Source of the DNA: Opisthocomus hoazin
Taxonomy: Eukaryota; Chordata; Aves; Opisthocomiformes; Opisthocomidae
Assembly (NCBI RefSeq): GCF_030867145.1
Contig: NC_134434.1
Coordinates: 496,001-560,000 of the forward strand
Direction of reading: 5' to 3'
Length of the DNA: 64,000 nucleotides
Shown: one piece after another, positions 47,701 to 61,653 of the stretch
Layout of the letters: each line of letters starts with the position of its first letter
Position numbering within the stretch: the first letter of the stretch is position 1
Translations under genes and position numbers: made by a program
The notes under the pieces: generated by a model
Told to the model about the DNA's origin: nothing
Databases searched by the model: none
What the model saw: the letters and a program-made list of their open reading frames with translations, nothing else

Positions 47701-49644
47701 TTGGCTAGCTAATACGTAAACTTCAATGTTATTTACATGACTTTTGTAAGAGTTTGGGATAAAAGTAATTATCTCACTGCAAAGATTTATTTGCTGCCCT
47801 TCCTGTCTTTTAGGAGACTGTGGAAGTCCACCTGCAAAATACCGTCCTCCTGGCACCTACCAGAATTAAATAATACCCAAATTTCAGCAGCTAGAGTAAC
47901 TAGGTATTAAACAATTATACATTATATATCTTCAAATGGAGTTGACTTATATTTTTCACCAATTGTTTCAGTCTTTTAGAGGAATAATAAAAAAACCTAT
48001 TATATGAAATAATTTCCACCATATTCTGGAAAAAGCAACTGCGTACTGTCCAATTCACGTCCCAAAGCTTTTGGGATGTACAACATGTGCTGCTACTTTT
48101 TCATGCATTTTTCCTCCAGAATCAGAGAATACAATTGGAAAAAAAACATCTTCCCTATAGTATACAATAAATTCCTCTAGCTTTTATCAAGTAGGTCTTT
48201 GTAAAAAACCTTCCCATGCTCTACCTGCAAGATATTAGCAGGATATAAACCACACTTTGGCTTTGGTTAAAAACCCTTTTTTTTCCCATTTTTTGTAAAT
48301 AATGAATTTGCACTGCATTTTTCTTCAGGTCTTTCAGGAAAATGATCACTAACGAAATCTTATAGTTATGAAAAGACAAAATGTAAATAACAAAGGCCCA
48401 GGCTTAGTGCTTTGTTGTTGTTTTTTTCCCCCCAGATGATTACATCTTCAAATGATTACTGCTTTTAAAGCTTTTGTAGAGGTTTTCTTTATGCTTTAGA
48501 CACCGTGTTATTGTAACATCTTACCAAAGTCACCTTTCCTCTAGTCTCTAGAGAGTTTTCAAAAATTAATTTGCTTGCAATATCTTCTAAAAAAAAAAAA
48601 ATCACAGGTAACCCCTGATACAGACATATTTTTCTGTAATTTTTTTGTGGTGGTGCATAATAACAGCTCACTGTTGCAGTGTCTATTCTGAACACCAGTT
48701 AGTGAAACTCACTATTAGTTAATGTAAGTATATCTAATAAGCCAGCTATGAAGATTATGGCTTTATCTTTGGCAACCCCTTGAAAACGTAGAAAGCAAAC
48801 CCCATGGAAACCACAGGTGTCATTTTCATAGGGTAGAAAACCAGAACAAAAAATAATATATATGCAGAATATGAGAGAAGGCTTTTGCACCTGGTGCAGC
48901 TTCAGTGGCATTATCAATGGAATAAAAGTTGCTTAACCTGCAGCCAGTGATACTGTGAAATGTCAATATTCTGTGATACTCAAGTTAGTAAGCCTCCATT
49001 CTGCAGCTTAAGTGTAGAGTATAATGAGTTTTCTTCTAAATGTACGGTATGGCAGTTTGAAATCTCTTGATCATTTTATAAATGTAACTAAATGCTTTCA
49101 GTCGTGTTCCTCACCCTCTTGCAGCAACAGAACAACTTATTCCCACACAAGGGAGCAGGGTACAACGTCAAAATGATCAGTAACCTCACATTTAGGTGAA
49201 ACCAGGGCATTACCTTCTAAAAATCTAAAAGAAATCTAAAAATTCTTCCACTTCCCCAAAACACAACGGCATTTTTAAAAACATATATTTATACTTGTAA
49301 ACTATTTAGGGGATGAGATTTTTTTCTTCCGTATCTCCTGGGTCCATTATAGGGTCAAACATGTAACTGGGGAAGTTCTCAGCATTGTAGACCAGTGTTT
49401 TCAAAGAGATCTGAAGGACTGAGAAACTCAGTTCTCACTGGCTTTCAGCTGGATTTGTGACTAACCTCTCTAGGGCCCTATGGACAGTGAAGTCACAAAA
49501 ACCAGAAAAGAACAAGTGGTGTTGGCAATAAAACACAGCTTTTGTTATTTTACTCATTTTTCCATTAATTCTAGGTTTAAAAATGATTTTAGTTTGATGT
49601 GTTTTTATTTCAACTCTGACCCATTTTCCCCCAGAACTACTCAC

Positions 49645-49702
49645 TTGATAAAATACTTGATTCCATCTGCTGTATAAGCTTCTTCCCATCCATAAGGCAG
49701 AC
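49645..49702 (-). CDS. STXBP4: STXBP4 penultimate coding exon (first half of WW domain)
   Basis: Exon of 58 bases. On minus it follows acceptor ATCTTAG and begins GT, completing a codon from the upstream exon (TGT, Cys, if human is a guide). It encodes LPYGWEEAYTADGIKYFI and two bases of Asn, ending at the strong donor AA|GTGAGTAG. Joined to the exon at 33628 this gives the WW domain, with Trp to Trp spacing of 22 residues and the central Tyr-Phe. The WW domain is the C-terminal proline-motif-binding module of STXBP4. The reading frame is hidden inside a longer accidental frame at 49435-49857 in another phase. The upstream coiled-coil and PDZ exons were not recognised to the right. Confidence 0.94.
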
Positions 49703-52700
49703 CTAAGATGAAATGAAGAAGTAAGATGTTTCTCAAAGCTTACGTGACACAAAGAATATAGTTTTGAAATGATGTTAGAATGCTGTAATTCAAATCCTGT
49801 CATAAAAAGATTATAAATGAATTCTGCTATTTTTGCAATAGATGATAATGTAAACAATACAATTTAATAAATATTTGCTGTGCTACAAAGCTATAAACCA
49901 TTTAATGATACTTTTATTACTGCATTTCTTTTGTAGAAGCTGGCAGTCTGGTCAAATTAGAGTGTAGCAGTTAACTCCTTTTGAACTTTTTATTGTAATT
50001 TACACCCCTCTGAAGTGGGCAAAAAACCCGCTATGCCTGCTGAGGTCTCGTTTACTCTGTTTTTACAGCTATTACATGCAGATGCCAATAACTATAGCAG
50101 CTAGAAATCTGGGCAGAATGAAATCCTCTGCTGTTCCATTTATCACCAACCTCTGTGTTTATACATTCTTTGGGAATTTAGACACAAACTCCAAGATGCT
50201 TAGAGACAGATTCAGAGAAAATATGTACAGAGATTTGTATGTATACTATGGCTACATATCCTGAAAAAGGTTAATTTAATAAATGCATTGCTTAATTTTG
50301 TGATTTACAGTAATGTTTCTGGGAGTTAAAGTATTTATATATGCAATGTTTAGCATAAATTAAAGTATGTGATTCTGAAAAGGTGCCATTCTTACATGTA
50401 CTAAGAAACTGCTCTTTTCCCCTTCTGCAATTATCAGTCATGCTAATCTTCAAAGCTCAGTCTTGGGTTTTGTTCTTAGTTTGAAAGTCCTGTCCATGTG
50501 AACGATGAGTAATACTTTTAATAGGGTACTATACTAGATCACTTGAAAAATTCAGTTTTCATAGGAAACCTTTACCTTTTTATTTCTTCAAAACCAAATG
50601 TTTGTAGAGTTTAAAACATGCTGGAGAAAGAAGCATCAGTAACTGTGCAAAAATGCTGCTGATGTATGCTTTTGTGATACTGTACTATAGTGTATATAAA
50701 GGAAAGAACAAGGTCCTGAAAAACCTCCCTTTTTTGACACTAGAAATACATATAACATTAAAACATGCACGAAAAATTGTTCTGCAAGTGCTTTAGCTTG
50801 AAAGTCATCTCAAAATGTTAGTGTCTTAGGAGTTAAACTATTTTTGTTCAAGTCACAGTGCATCTCAAAGACCAACTCATTAGAACCATCTGTGAGCCTG
50901 CTTTAGATTAAAAACTTTTATTTGGAAAATGTGCTGGACTGCACGCACCAGATGATCTTTGAAAGCTGCTTCACACCAAGGCATGCCCTAAGTCCACATA
51001 CATGTAGATTTTTTTCTTAAAAGGCTCATTTTCTCCCATCATCACACCTTTGTCTCTAGTGTGGCCCTTACTACTTAAAAATCTGGAAAGAGATAATTTC
51101 AGTTCTGAAAGACAAACAGAATTCATTACAGCTACTGAGTCAAGACTTGGCCCAGTGAAGCCAGTACAAACCATCTGAGCAGTAATTATACCGCTAGGCA
51201 CCAAGTGAAAAGCAACAGGTAAGTCCACCAAAACTCCAGAATTCAGGAAGGGAACTTGAGAACTGGTAATTGTAGAACAGGACCATTACTGTTTAGTACA
51301 GCTTGAAAAAACAAAAAGCCCATTGGATTAATTATTTTTCCTTTCACTTTGATCCTGTATTAGTCACTTATCGCAGACTTCTTCCTATTTTCAGTTTAAA
51401 ACAGATCTATACAATTTGTTCCTCCAAACATGCCACCTACTACCTTTGAGAGAGAATAATCCACAGCTACTCCCCTTTAAATACAAGGTAGTTGCTGCGT
51501 AACAGTTTTCAGGCTCTGACTCCTTTATGAAAGAAGAAAGAAAAGTATGTTTAAGTTGTAAATATGCTAGACATGATCACTAGTTCTTCCTTCCTCTCCT
51601 ATGAAAAGTGGGACCTTCATTCAACATGGATATTTTCTAATGATTTAAATGGCAATAGGGTTCATTCTTCAATTGCTTCCACCTGCCCTGGCCTTTCCTC
51701 ATTCCTGCGTGCAACGTACACATCCAAAATAAATGACAATGGATTTACTCAATTATGAACAAAATCTCAGCATCTGCTCTGTGCTCACATCACCCGTTTC
51801 ACTCATCAGTGACAATTACACTTTTTTCACTAGTAATTTGATTAAAATTATGGCGATTTTTTTTTCTAAATGAAGAACAGCAAGTAGGTAGCAATGATAA
51901 CTGGTGCTCTGTATTCTTTTCTGAATCACGAAAGACTATGCTTTTCAAAAGCACTGAATACATTTGTCCCCTACAAGTGAAACTCTGGAGGTATCTTTAC
52001 AGCTTTATTTGCCTTTCTGACTCTATATGCATTGGATTGTGTATCTTATCCACTCTATATGGTTCAAAGTTGCACCTACATCTGTAGGTTTTTTAATGCC
52101 TTTTTTTTTCCACATTTTTACTCTTTCTCCACTAGTTTTTCACTGCTGTTCCCTTCACTCCTTTCCGTCACTGTTAGATTTGTACTTCCATTTCTTGGTA
52201 TTTCCCATGGTAGCCAGGAGCCTCTCATGTTTCGCATCGTATTTCCCTAGACATCATCCTCACTTCCTCCCAGCTCACTTTCTCCATGAATCATTCATAA
52301 GTTGATCTACTTCCTAGTGCTCTATTTTTTCACATCCTCCAGGGTCAGATTTGTTGCCTGTCCTAGGACTTACTTTGAAAAACTGCTAAGCTCTCACCTG
52401 GAGTAAATGGGAGGTAAACGAGCTTAAACAGTCAGAAATACATCCTGAAAGATTCAGAATTTAGCCTACATAGACTCCAGCCGTTTTAGGTTTCCTACAT
52501 ATTTATAATTTCTTCTGCGAATTGCTACAGTCTTTGATGAAACTTCATAAATAATATATCTTGGCTGCAGTTGTCTGCATATATCATCTTAAAAAATTAC
52601 AGACAAAGTATTTAAAAATAATTTATTTTCAGCTGAAAATAGAGGGCTTCTTGCTATTCAAATATTGGTGATCATTTATCTTTTGCACGGTAAAGAAAGG

Positions 52701-54489
52701 CAAAACTGCAAAAGTAACTATGCTTGCAAAAGAAATGGATACAGTCCAAAGCACACTTCGCCCAAATAGAATGAATGGTCTCCTGAGAGAGTGCATGTTA
52801 GCCAAAATACAAGTTCTGAGTATACACATTTAATTAGGGTTAATGCAAAAGAGATTTCTGTAATTCTGTGCAAAAAAGCAAACCAAACCACTTGCTGTTG
52901 TATGTGCACCAGACCTGCTGCGGCTGGTCGCAGAGCATGACCGCCTGCCTCCTCGGCTGCGCGATGCCTGCAGCGATAACCGCTGCTGTAAAGCTAACAT
53001 TACATAAAGCAGAAAGGAGATGAAACCCCAGGGCAAACCATATTTTTCCGGTACTTGATAAAGTGTGGATCTCATCGATATTTATAATTTCCTTGGGTTA
53101 ACAGGACAAACAAAATGCACCAACTTCGATACTTGGTGGGTTGCACTAAGTAGAAAGATCAGCATCAGCCCAAATTATAAACTTGTATGAAGCGACAGAC
53201 ATTGAAGATTTTGCCTGTTGTTTCCAAGAGAGAACGTACATCCTCTCCCTCAATAAAAGCTGCACGTAGCATGATCAATCAAAGTATGTCCCTAAAGGAG
53301 GAAGAGGGAAAATAGAGATATTAGGACAAAGCCTCATTTTACTGGGCAGTTATCAAACCTAGTAACTGTGCAGTAATGTAGTTGGGTGGGTTTTTTCTGG
53401 GTTTTTTCCAATAAGTTAGTTAAAAAATATTAAAGCAAAAGAAATGAGATCAGCAGATGAAACTAATAAAAGCAGATACCATAGCATGAATATTCAGTTG
53501 ACTCAAAACTGACAGTTATTTTCCCAACGTCTATGTGCTGCAGTCCAGATATGTTTTCTTCTTATTATTTTCTGACCAAATTACTCAAATGAAATGAGAG
53601 ATTTAGAGACTATAGTAAGAATTGTTCAAAAATTTACTGTTCACTAGGATTCTATCTCGATTTGGCCAAAGTGGGACTATTTAGATGCTTCCAGGTAAGT
53701 ATGTTCTTTAGTGCTTTATTTTAGCCTTAAGGCCAGAGTTTAAAACCCTGCTTCCACTATAAGCAGTCACACAAACATTACTGATGAATTTCAAAAGACT
53801 GCTTACGGATAACTGCCTACCGAGGTGGCAAGCTCAGCCCAAAATCTCTTTTGTGAAGCAAAAACTTATTTCCAGCAGCGTTCACAGCTTTGCCACCCAC
53901 CGTAAAAAGGATGTCTGGCTACAATTTGTTTCCCGTCAGGGCTAAATAATCTCGTGGCTGTACCACTAAACCACCTTGTCTGGAATGAATATGAAATATC
54001 AAGCTTAAGGGATGTAATATCTACCTGGAATTCAAAAGCCACATAGTACAAACATTCAGTTCCACAATGAACACATTCTTTGACCAACAACAGAAATAAC
54101 AACTATTTTTTTACATATCCTTTTACCTAGCTTGACTTTTCCAGTCACACGTATTTTTTTAAGAGCATGAGCTAGCTCAGAACTACCCTCCGTTTACCTC
54201 CTGATATTTACATTTAATATTAGATTGTCAAAAATGATGAAGTTTTTTAAGAAATAGGAATTACCTGCCAAAAGTATTTCTGATATACACGATTTGTTAC
54301 AGGACATTGTAAACAGTTTTATCCATCACTTGATAAGTGAGGTTTTGAATTCTGATCTCTTTTCAATATCCACCAGTTCAGCTCTTATCAACACTCAAAT
54401 CTTCCCTATGTGGCCTCAATCCTAATGCAAAATTCGTGAGTTAAAATCCCCAGTGCCTCTGGCTCTTCTCTTTGAGCTATCTAGGCAAT

Positions 54490-54549
54490 GCAATGACGGT
54501 TGGACTTGATGATCTTAGAGGGCTTTTCCAACCTATGATTCTATGATTC
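54490..54549 (+). mobile_element. Short CR1 3' terminus, plus orientation
   Basis: CAATGACGGTTGGACTTGAT, GATCTTAGAGGGCTTTTCCA and ACCTATGATTCTATGATT form the CR1 3' end including its ATTCTATG repeats. About 60 bases remain. Confidence 0.85.
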
Positions 54550-57500
54550 AAAGAGGATGGAAAGCTGAAGATCTGACTTGCTGGTTCTAAGTTATCTGGT
54601 TGTGGACTCCCGAGTGCTACTGGTATACGGGAATGTCCCAGGTATGAGACTAGAGGTATCATATGATGTGAGAACAGCAGAACAACTCCTCTGCAAGTTT
54701 TGCAATTTGACACAGCTAAAGCAAAAATTTGGGGAGAAACAGCCAGCCTTGTTTGTGGAGTGTATTCAAGAGGAAGCAGGCACAAAATGGCCCTTTATTT
54801 TTTGAGGCTGTCAATAATATATGCTGTATTTTGCTGCTTATTTGTGAATTAAGTATAAAAACTCAGATTCAGAAAAACAGCTTTCAGAAGTGAGTACGCA
54901 CTTCTGGCATTTGCTTGTGTGCCACTCTATTCTTTCGACCATTTCAACTGCTCTTCCCACAAACAAATGTGTTTCATTTTCTGAACAATACTCTGCTAAG
55001 GGGACATTCCATTTCTTCCTTTCACACATCAAATTCCATTTTAAAGAAATTGTTCTTTTTCTTTTGTTGTTGGTAATTTAATAAAACAAAGATGGAGCAA
55101 GTAGTTTTCAAGTGGAGACATCTGGGAAATACTAGCAACTGAAATTTATGCTAATTTAGAATGTGGTGGCAGATTGGCTTGTCTCCCTTCAGTCTTGCTC
55201 CTAGAAACCACGCTTTAAGAAAAACATTTTTCTTCCTTTGGATATTCAGAGCACGGTGAAAGGTGACCTTACGTTTTCCCATTTCCTATTAAGCATAAGA
55301 TATTGACCCATCTATGTTGGCAAACTAATTAATCTCTTATTAAAACAATTACATCATATCAAGTTACAATTTAGAATGAGAGTTATAAAATAGCTTGCTT
55401 CTCGTGCTGAGGGATTGTATGATCAACTTTAAGATCTTTATGGCAATTTTGAAATTACAGACTGTTATAAATCTTTTTCTTCTATTCTAATACTCATCTG
55501 TGAATAACTTGGTACAGCTAATTTGAAACAGCATGGATACAACAGAAATTGTGCTGTATAAACAATGGCCAATCAACCGACTAATTTAAGGAAGTAAGAA
55601 TGACCTCAGTCAGTACATCTGATCAGACATTCCTGTGGACATACTGCTTTCCTACCTAACCAATAAGGAAATCCGAATTTAGAGCAAACTCTGCCCAGCA
55701 TGTGCACTTAAGTTCTTCAGAAATGAGTGAGAGCTATAGTCAGCCGAGCAATGAGGTTGCTGCTATGTGTCTTCAAGAAAGATAAAGAATTATCTTCCTG
55801 AAACATTACTTAAAAAATGTACCTTTTCAGAAGCTGAATATTGGAAATACAACAAAAACACCCAAAACTACATATTTTTCAAATAAAGACTAATATTCTC
55901 CTTTCAAATAAAGTTTAGGTACTGTAGAATCCAAGCAATTTAGACTGTTTTTCAAATGATGAGCAAACAGTCTAAGCGATGCTCATTTTTATCCATGGAG
56001 GAGGTTAGTAGTGAAAATACAACATAAGCACAACACACTTAACAAGGGCAATAAAATACTTTCTTCTGCTCAGTTGATGGCAATGAAATGTGTACAACCA
56101 GTTATACAGACACGGCAGAAGTCACCGGACCTTGCAGCACATACAGTGACATTACTATAAAACATTCTGACTTCTAAAGGGAATGGAAAGAGTACAGCAA
56201 ATTAAGAACTGAGCTGTTTGCTTCACCAAATAGGAGCTGTTTTCCTAGGGTACACAGGAGAAGATACAGACTTTTGTGAGAACAGGGGAGGTAAATAAGC
56301 CACCAGCAACTGACAAAAAAACCCCAACCCATTGACTTTTGGATAAATCCTCCTTTTAGCCCAGAGGTAAAAGAGAAGATTGATGCCACCACCTACTGTC
56401 ACGGACTAGCATCTGAGCATCTACACCAACTGCAGATGTGAAACTGGGAACATCTTTAAGCATACAAAGAGCAAAAGGAAAACTGCATTTCTTGAAATGC
56501 TGACAGGAAAAGAATTCAAGGTACTACTGACCATTACTATTTTTGTAATGTAATCACTTTTCAGAACAAAGCAGTTACTTAACAACTTGCAATGAAAAAC
56601 ATGAGCTTGTTTTTTTGATATGTTTGTAATACAATCAATGTCTCACATTTGGCTCACAATGCCTTTTCACATACCACACATTCAATAGTCAGGAGTTCCA
56701 CAACTGATTTTAAGGCAGCCAAGATACCATTAAGCAGTATGTCCTTCAACATTATAACTATTTTAGTCACCAATGTAATACATTTGTCTAGTCGTTAGGT
56801 CAGGAAAGCGTAAGCCCTGAAAGGTAAAGGGTAATGAAAGCAGAGAGCACTTAAAGACTAGCTCATTCTGACCAAACATTGAACTTTGCATCATCTACTG
56901 GCTCACATTATTTGCTCTTTAAAATACATTTAACATACGCATTATCTGACAATTATTTCTGTATTTTTCACCGACACCACTTCTTACGAAAATGTTACTG
57001 GTTGTCCAGTGACAATACCTAAGAACGCAGGGACCAACTCCCCAAATTCTTTTGTTTATTGTGGTTGAAGAATCTATGGATAAGGTGGAGGCAATACAGA
57101 AAATCAGAAGACTGCAGAATGCAGAAATCTACCTCTTTCACAGGGAAGGCTGCAAAGAAAACAAACAAAAAAAATCATACCAGTGCTCCTTGTCCTCTAG
57201 TGGCTCCCATCTGCTTTAGTTTGCCAACTCAGAGATGTCGTGTTTTATTTTAATGATAAAGGCTGCAATAACAGAGTCTCACTTACTGATGCAGCAAGAG
57301 AAATAGAGTATCCTAGGATCATACAGGTAGTACTGCTCCCTGACAAGGTCTCAAAAATGGTACGCATGTTCCCCATTACATTTTTTTTAATCTTATCCAG
57401 CTTAAAAAAAAAAAAACACAACCCTTCTACGAATGAATTGCAGGCTTTTTTCTACAGTCTTCCAGTATTTACAGTTAACAGGATACTGTCTCTTTGTGAT

Positions 57501-60500
57501 TGGTCAAGACCAAATTATTATTTCCGTTGCTGACTGAATATACTACAATTTGCAATGTAATTTTTGAGGAATACTTGCTTAAGCTAATTTGAAATTCATT
57601 TTTTTTATACCTACAAATCTCGAACTGCTGAAGACAGAAAACACATTATTTATTATAAAATCAGATAAATGGTCCATAACTGTGGAATTGTACACATATG
57701 CCATGTAGGCTAAAAACCAGTCAAATTCATAGAAATAAGTACTCTCTTGAGAATGTTCTTGCTCTGAATAGGTACAATCCATTTCCAGCCCATAAAAGAA
57801 TCTGGAATAATACCTTCTTACGCCAGAAATACCAGCCTCTGCGCACAGGGCACTCACCACCAGGACTAGGTAATTAGGAATAGCCTGGAATACTTCACTG
57901 TATGGTTCAGCTCTAAATGAGTTATTTTTTTCCTCAGTTTCCCTACTCTCTTCCTCCCCTGATTACTCGCTGTTCCGGAATTTATCCATCTCCTCCTTTC
58001 CTTACTGATCAACTTCTCTTGTCACCACCTATCCACCCACTTCCATCACTGTCATCTCACACTGCTCACTGATGCATGTGATATTGTTAAATATAAGTTT
58101 AATTAGAAAGCATTCATCGATAACAAATTAAAATGACCGTCTAGAATTGAGCAGAAATTGTCTGAGATTTAAAAAGCAATAGTATTACATGATATGTCTT
58201 TCTTTCTAAGTAATATCTTACTTTCTTGCACAGATAATGATGAAATTAAACTGCGCAGGGGGCTGGCATGAACCACCTACAACTGAGAGACACAGAACTA
58301 CTCTCTGCTGAGCTCATTCCACAGTAAGTACAGACCAAAGTAATACGTCTTCCTTGTGAAGCAAGAATTGTAAAAATATATTAACACAAGGTATCCTTGT
58401 AGCCTGTTACAAAAAAACCTGTAGCTACACAAATAAAAGAAGGGTTTTATTTACAGGAAGACATGTGTTTAAAGTCAGAATATTTTAAAAATAAAGTCAA
58501 AAGTTCTTAGAAAGTAGGATAGATACCTTTCCTTTTTTCTTATAAATCTGAAGGGAGAAAAAAATCCACTATGTGCCAAAATTAGCATACTTCATTTTAC
58601 CTTAACTGTAGAGGATTCCAACATAATGCCTGTAGCAACTGTACTAATCCAAGGCAAAATCTCCATCCTTAACTCCCAGTTAATGATACATATGCTTTAC
58701 GGCATGAGGTAACAGATCTGAGACTTATGCACATTTTGTATCTCATTTAGGTCTCCTTCATAAGCACCAAGCAATTATGTTTGCCTCTTGCAAATTCTCC
58801 TTAAAATACGCTTTTGAAAAGCTTCCTATATAATTCTTGGCAATCAACTTTCTCTGTACTTCTTTCCATTTAAATTATCACACTTGTGCACCATACATGC
58901 CTAAGTAACTCTGCTAGCCCTCAGCTTCTCACTCCTACCTACTGGAAAAAAGCGAAAAAATGTGACAACTGGAGGCACTGACAGAAAAGCACACCAGCTT
59001 CTTAGACAAGATGAGCACTGATAGCTTTAGCATACACTGACATTCGAAACAAAGGTCTGATCATCCTCCGCCTCCCCCCAGCTTTAATCCGGCTCTTTCA
59101 GGACACTCACAGTTGTGTAGCCACAGCAAATTAACTCAGCATTAATTGCACAGAAGTATGCACAGCTGCTTTGGTTCAGCTCCATACTGCAATGGTTGCT
59201 TTATTTGTCAGCACCTGAAATGATGAGACAGTCGCTCCCCGACTGGTGTGCAGACAATCCTACCCTCAGCGAGCCCTCACCTTACCCGCCGCTCCCGACA
59301 ACCAGCCGACCACGTCCGAACTGTGCTTGCAAATCAAAAGAGGGATGTCAGCCTCCAGTCAGAGACACCATCTGGGACCGAGACCTCAAGGCTCAGCTCC
59401 TGCCTCACCTGTGCATCTCCTCTGAATGTGTGAGCAATTCGCATCTCTGTGCTACAAAATCTGGCAGGTTTTTTCCTCCCCCCTTATGTCAAAACTTCAA
59501 ACACATTTGGTACATTAAGGATTAATATACCAAAATTCTAAGCATTATGTCAGCAGAAATTAACAGAGGGGCAATTTAGGAAGTATTTACCATCCAGTAA
59601 AATTGTTGATTCTGGAGTTTTGACTTCAGTCTCCATAGTTACCAAGTCCAACTTGTATGGGAAGAGCCACAAACGCAATTAATTTTTTTCATAGTGGGGT
59701 CACAGTATGAACTAAGCGAGTCCATAGACTTTTAAAGGTCTGCTCATTACTGAAGTCTTCCTTCAGAGATGCTGGAAATTAACCTAACGAGACTGCACTA
59801 ATCTTGTTAGCACATCTGCTTTTTAAGGTATAATAATATCACTTACTTGTTTTTCATTATTAAAATGTTTTGATTTGAAAGTCAGTACAGACAGTGCCTA
59901 TTCAAAAGCTGACTCATCTCTTCTCATTAAAGGTAAGTGAATGGAGAGAGACTACATTGCTCTTCTAGCAGCAACAACAGAGTTCTGAAATCTAGGTCAC
60001 ATTAAAGAACTGTCTTGAATACAGGCTTTAGATATTGAATTGTATTTTTCCTTGCTGTGAAACATTGGGAACAACATACATGTTCAATCACCAATAAATT
60101 AGCTAGCAACTTGTTAATAATTGCTACTTGAAATATATTTTTAATTTCATCAAGCTATAAAGTTATTCCATCCTTGTTAGTGTCACCTTTTATCTAGCTT
60201 CTCTGCTTGTACATAATACAAGTTGTAATGTTCTGATTCTCAGACATCAACTTCAACAAGTGGGGTCTAATTTCTAGGTCCTGTAACAATACCCACAAAT
60301 AAGACCAGTTAGGTGAAAACAATGTCATTCCTCACATCCAACAAAATGTGGCTTTAGTCCAAGTAAGGAGAGTTTAGGGGTAATTCAGAATTTAAAACCC
60401 ATTTGTAAACGGACATTTCTTTGAAATGTCACTGAAAAACAAGATTAGAATTTTTGTAAGAGTTTGACTAACTGGATCAAATGTTTGAAATAAATAGAGC

Positions 60501-60759
60501 GTATTTCAGTGAACACAAAAGCAAAGTACTACGCTAGGTGCAAATAACCAGCTGCACAAATGCAAGCGGGGTATGTCTAGTCAGCCTCTGGTTCGGCAGG
60601 AAAGGCTCTGGAAGTACAGCAAAGCCCAAACTCCACACGAGTCAGGAACATGAAGCTGTCGGGGAAAGGGAACACCATCTGGGGACATAAGAGCTGGTGT
60701 GCTATGTATTAAAGCAAACAAACTTATTATTCCCTATTTGTCTCCCGCAAAAAGGTCTC

Positions 60760-61150
60760 AGCTACAGAACTCCATACAATTTTGATGAACTGGAGAGAAT
60801 TCAGAGAAACGCAAGGGTGATGACATGGAAAAAATGAGCAAACTGGTATCAGTTAGTTTATTTTGGGGAACAGAAAATGGAGTGGAGGCACAATACGGTC
60901 TTCAAACATGTTAAAAACTGCCACAAAGAGGAAAGCAGTAGGGTGTTTTCCATAACTAGAGGGATCAAGACAAGTAGTAATGGGCTTAAACTGCAATAAG
61001 GAGGATTTAAGCCAAAGGAAAGGCTTTCTAATGGCAAAGATAATTAAGGATGGGAATAGTTAGCCTACAGAAGCCGTGGAATATGCTAGACAAATACCTG
61101 TTTGGTTTAATGATGTGGATGCACTGTCTAATTGCTGGGAGTCCTTCCTT
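60760..61150 (+). mobile_element. CR1 LINE fragment, plus orientation (very old)
   Basis: GAACTGGAGAGAATTCAGAG, GGCTTAAACTGCAATAAGGA, GGATTTAAGCCAAAGGAAAG and GCTTTCTAATGGCAAAGATA follow the CR1 3' region (consensus sense: '...aaactgcaataagggagatttaggttagacattaggaaaaactttc...'). It is strongly diverged, and the terminal ATTCTATG repeats are lost. Confidence 0.75.
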
Positions 61151-61653
61151 GCTGAATCTCCTCTGATTTCTTGGTGGCAAAGTACTACCCGAGTGCTAGT
61201 TTTCTAAACTTCTGTGTAAATTACATTACGTACAGACATTTCTTCTGCTTCCCATTTGCAAGGCATTTTTATGTCTTGTGTTCACAGTAAGTTAAAACTA
61301 TATTTTAAATATATTACGCACCAAACAACTCTTCGCTCATCTCCAAGTATTTATTGTAAACCCAACCCAATCCTGGCCAAAGAAATAGACTTTGCAGTAC
61401 GTTTTTTTTAGGCTTGTCAGATGGTGCCTGAACTTATACCCCAATAATAATACTAAAACCAAACCAAAACAACAACTAAAACACTGCCAAAGGTGAAAAT
61501 GTGGAAGTTTTTTTGCTGTCTACTACCTTTCTAATAAACTATTCAACCTTGATTTGGCTTCACCGGCCTTATTTATGTGACATTATAGGCACTGTGCTTA
61601 AGTACAGGTATGCACTTAACTATTGCTATTTCAGCAGTGATAATGCTATAGCT

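Larger units (their letters stand above)
33629..49644 (-). other. STXBP4: STXBP4 last intron (16 kb)
   Basis: Intron of 16,016 bases bounded by GTGAGT and TTTTCAG, lying within the WW domain. It contains two plus-oriented CR1 remnants, at 40368 and 44310, and scattered pieces of old repeats (for example GGGCCAAAT-type wording near 36478 and 45090). No further exon is supported. Confidence 0.9.

Noticed and set aside
49435..49857. 140-codon minus-strand frame overlapping the STXBP4 WW exon
   Set aside because: It reads the 58-base exon in the wrong phase; the WW residues appear only in another frame.
52830..53075. GC-rich frame considered as the STXBP4 coiled-coil exon (ALRSRIHLAEAAQRQ region)
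   Set aside because: Scattered identities only. The WW exons are almost identical to human, so a true coiled-coil exon should match better. Kept as a finding, not a CDS.
57579..57935. Minus-strand frame of over 100 codons containing GLEMDC, considered as the STXBP4 exon ending in ...LLDMD-C
   Set aside because: Only a few residues coincide with the expected VRALLDMDC. The sequence before and after does not match, and the only donor at the right place (GTACCT) is poor.
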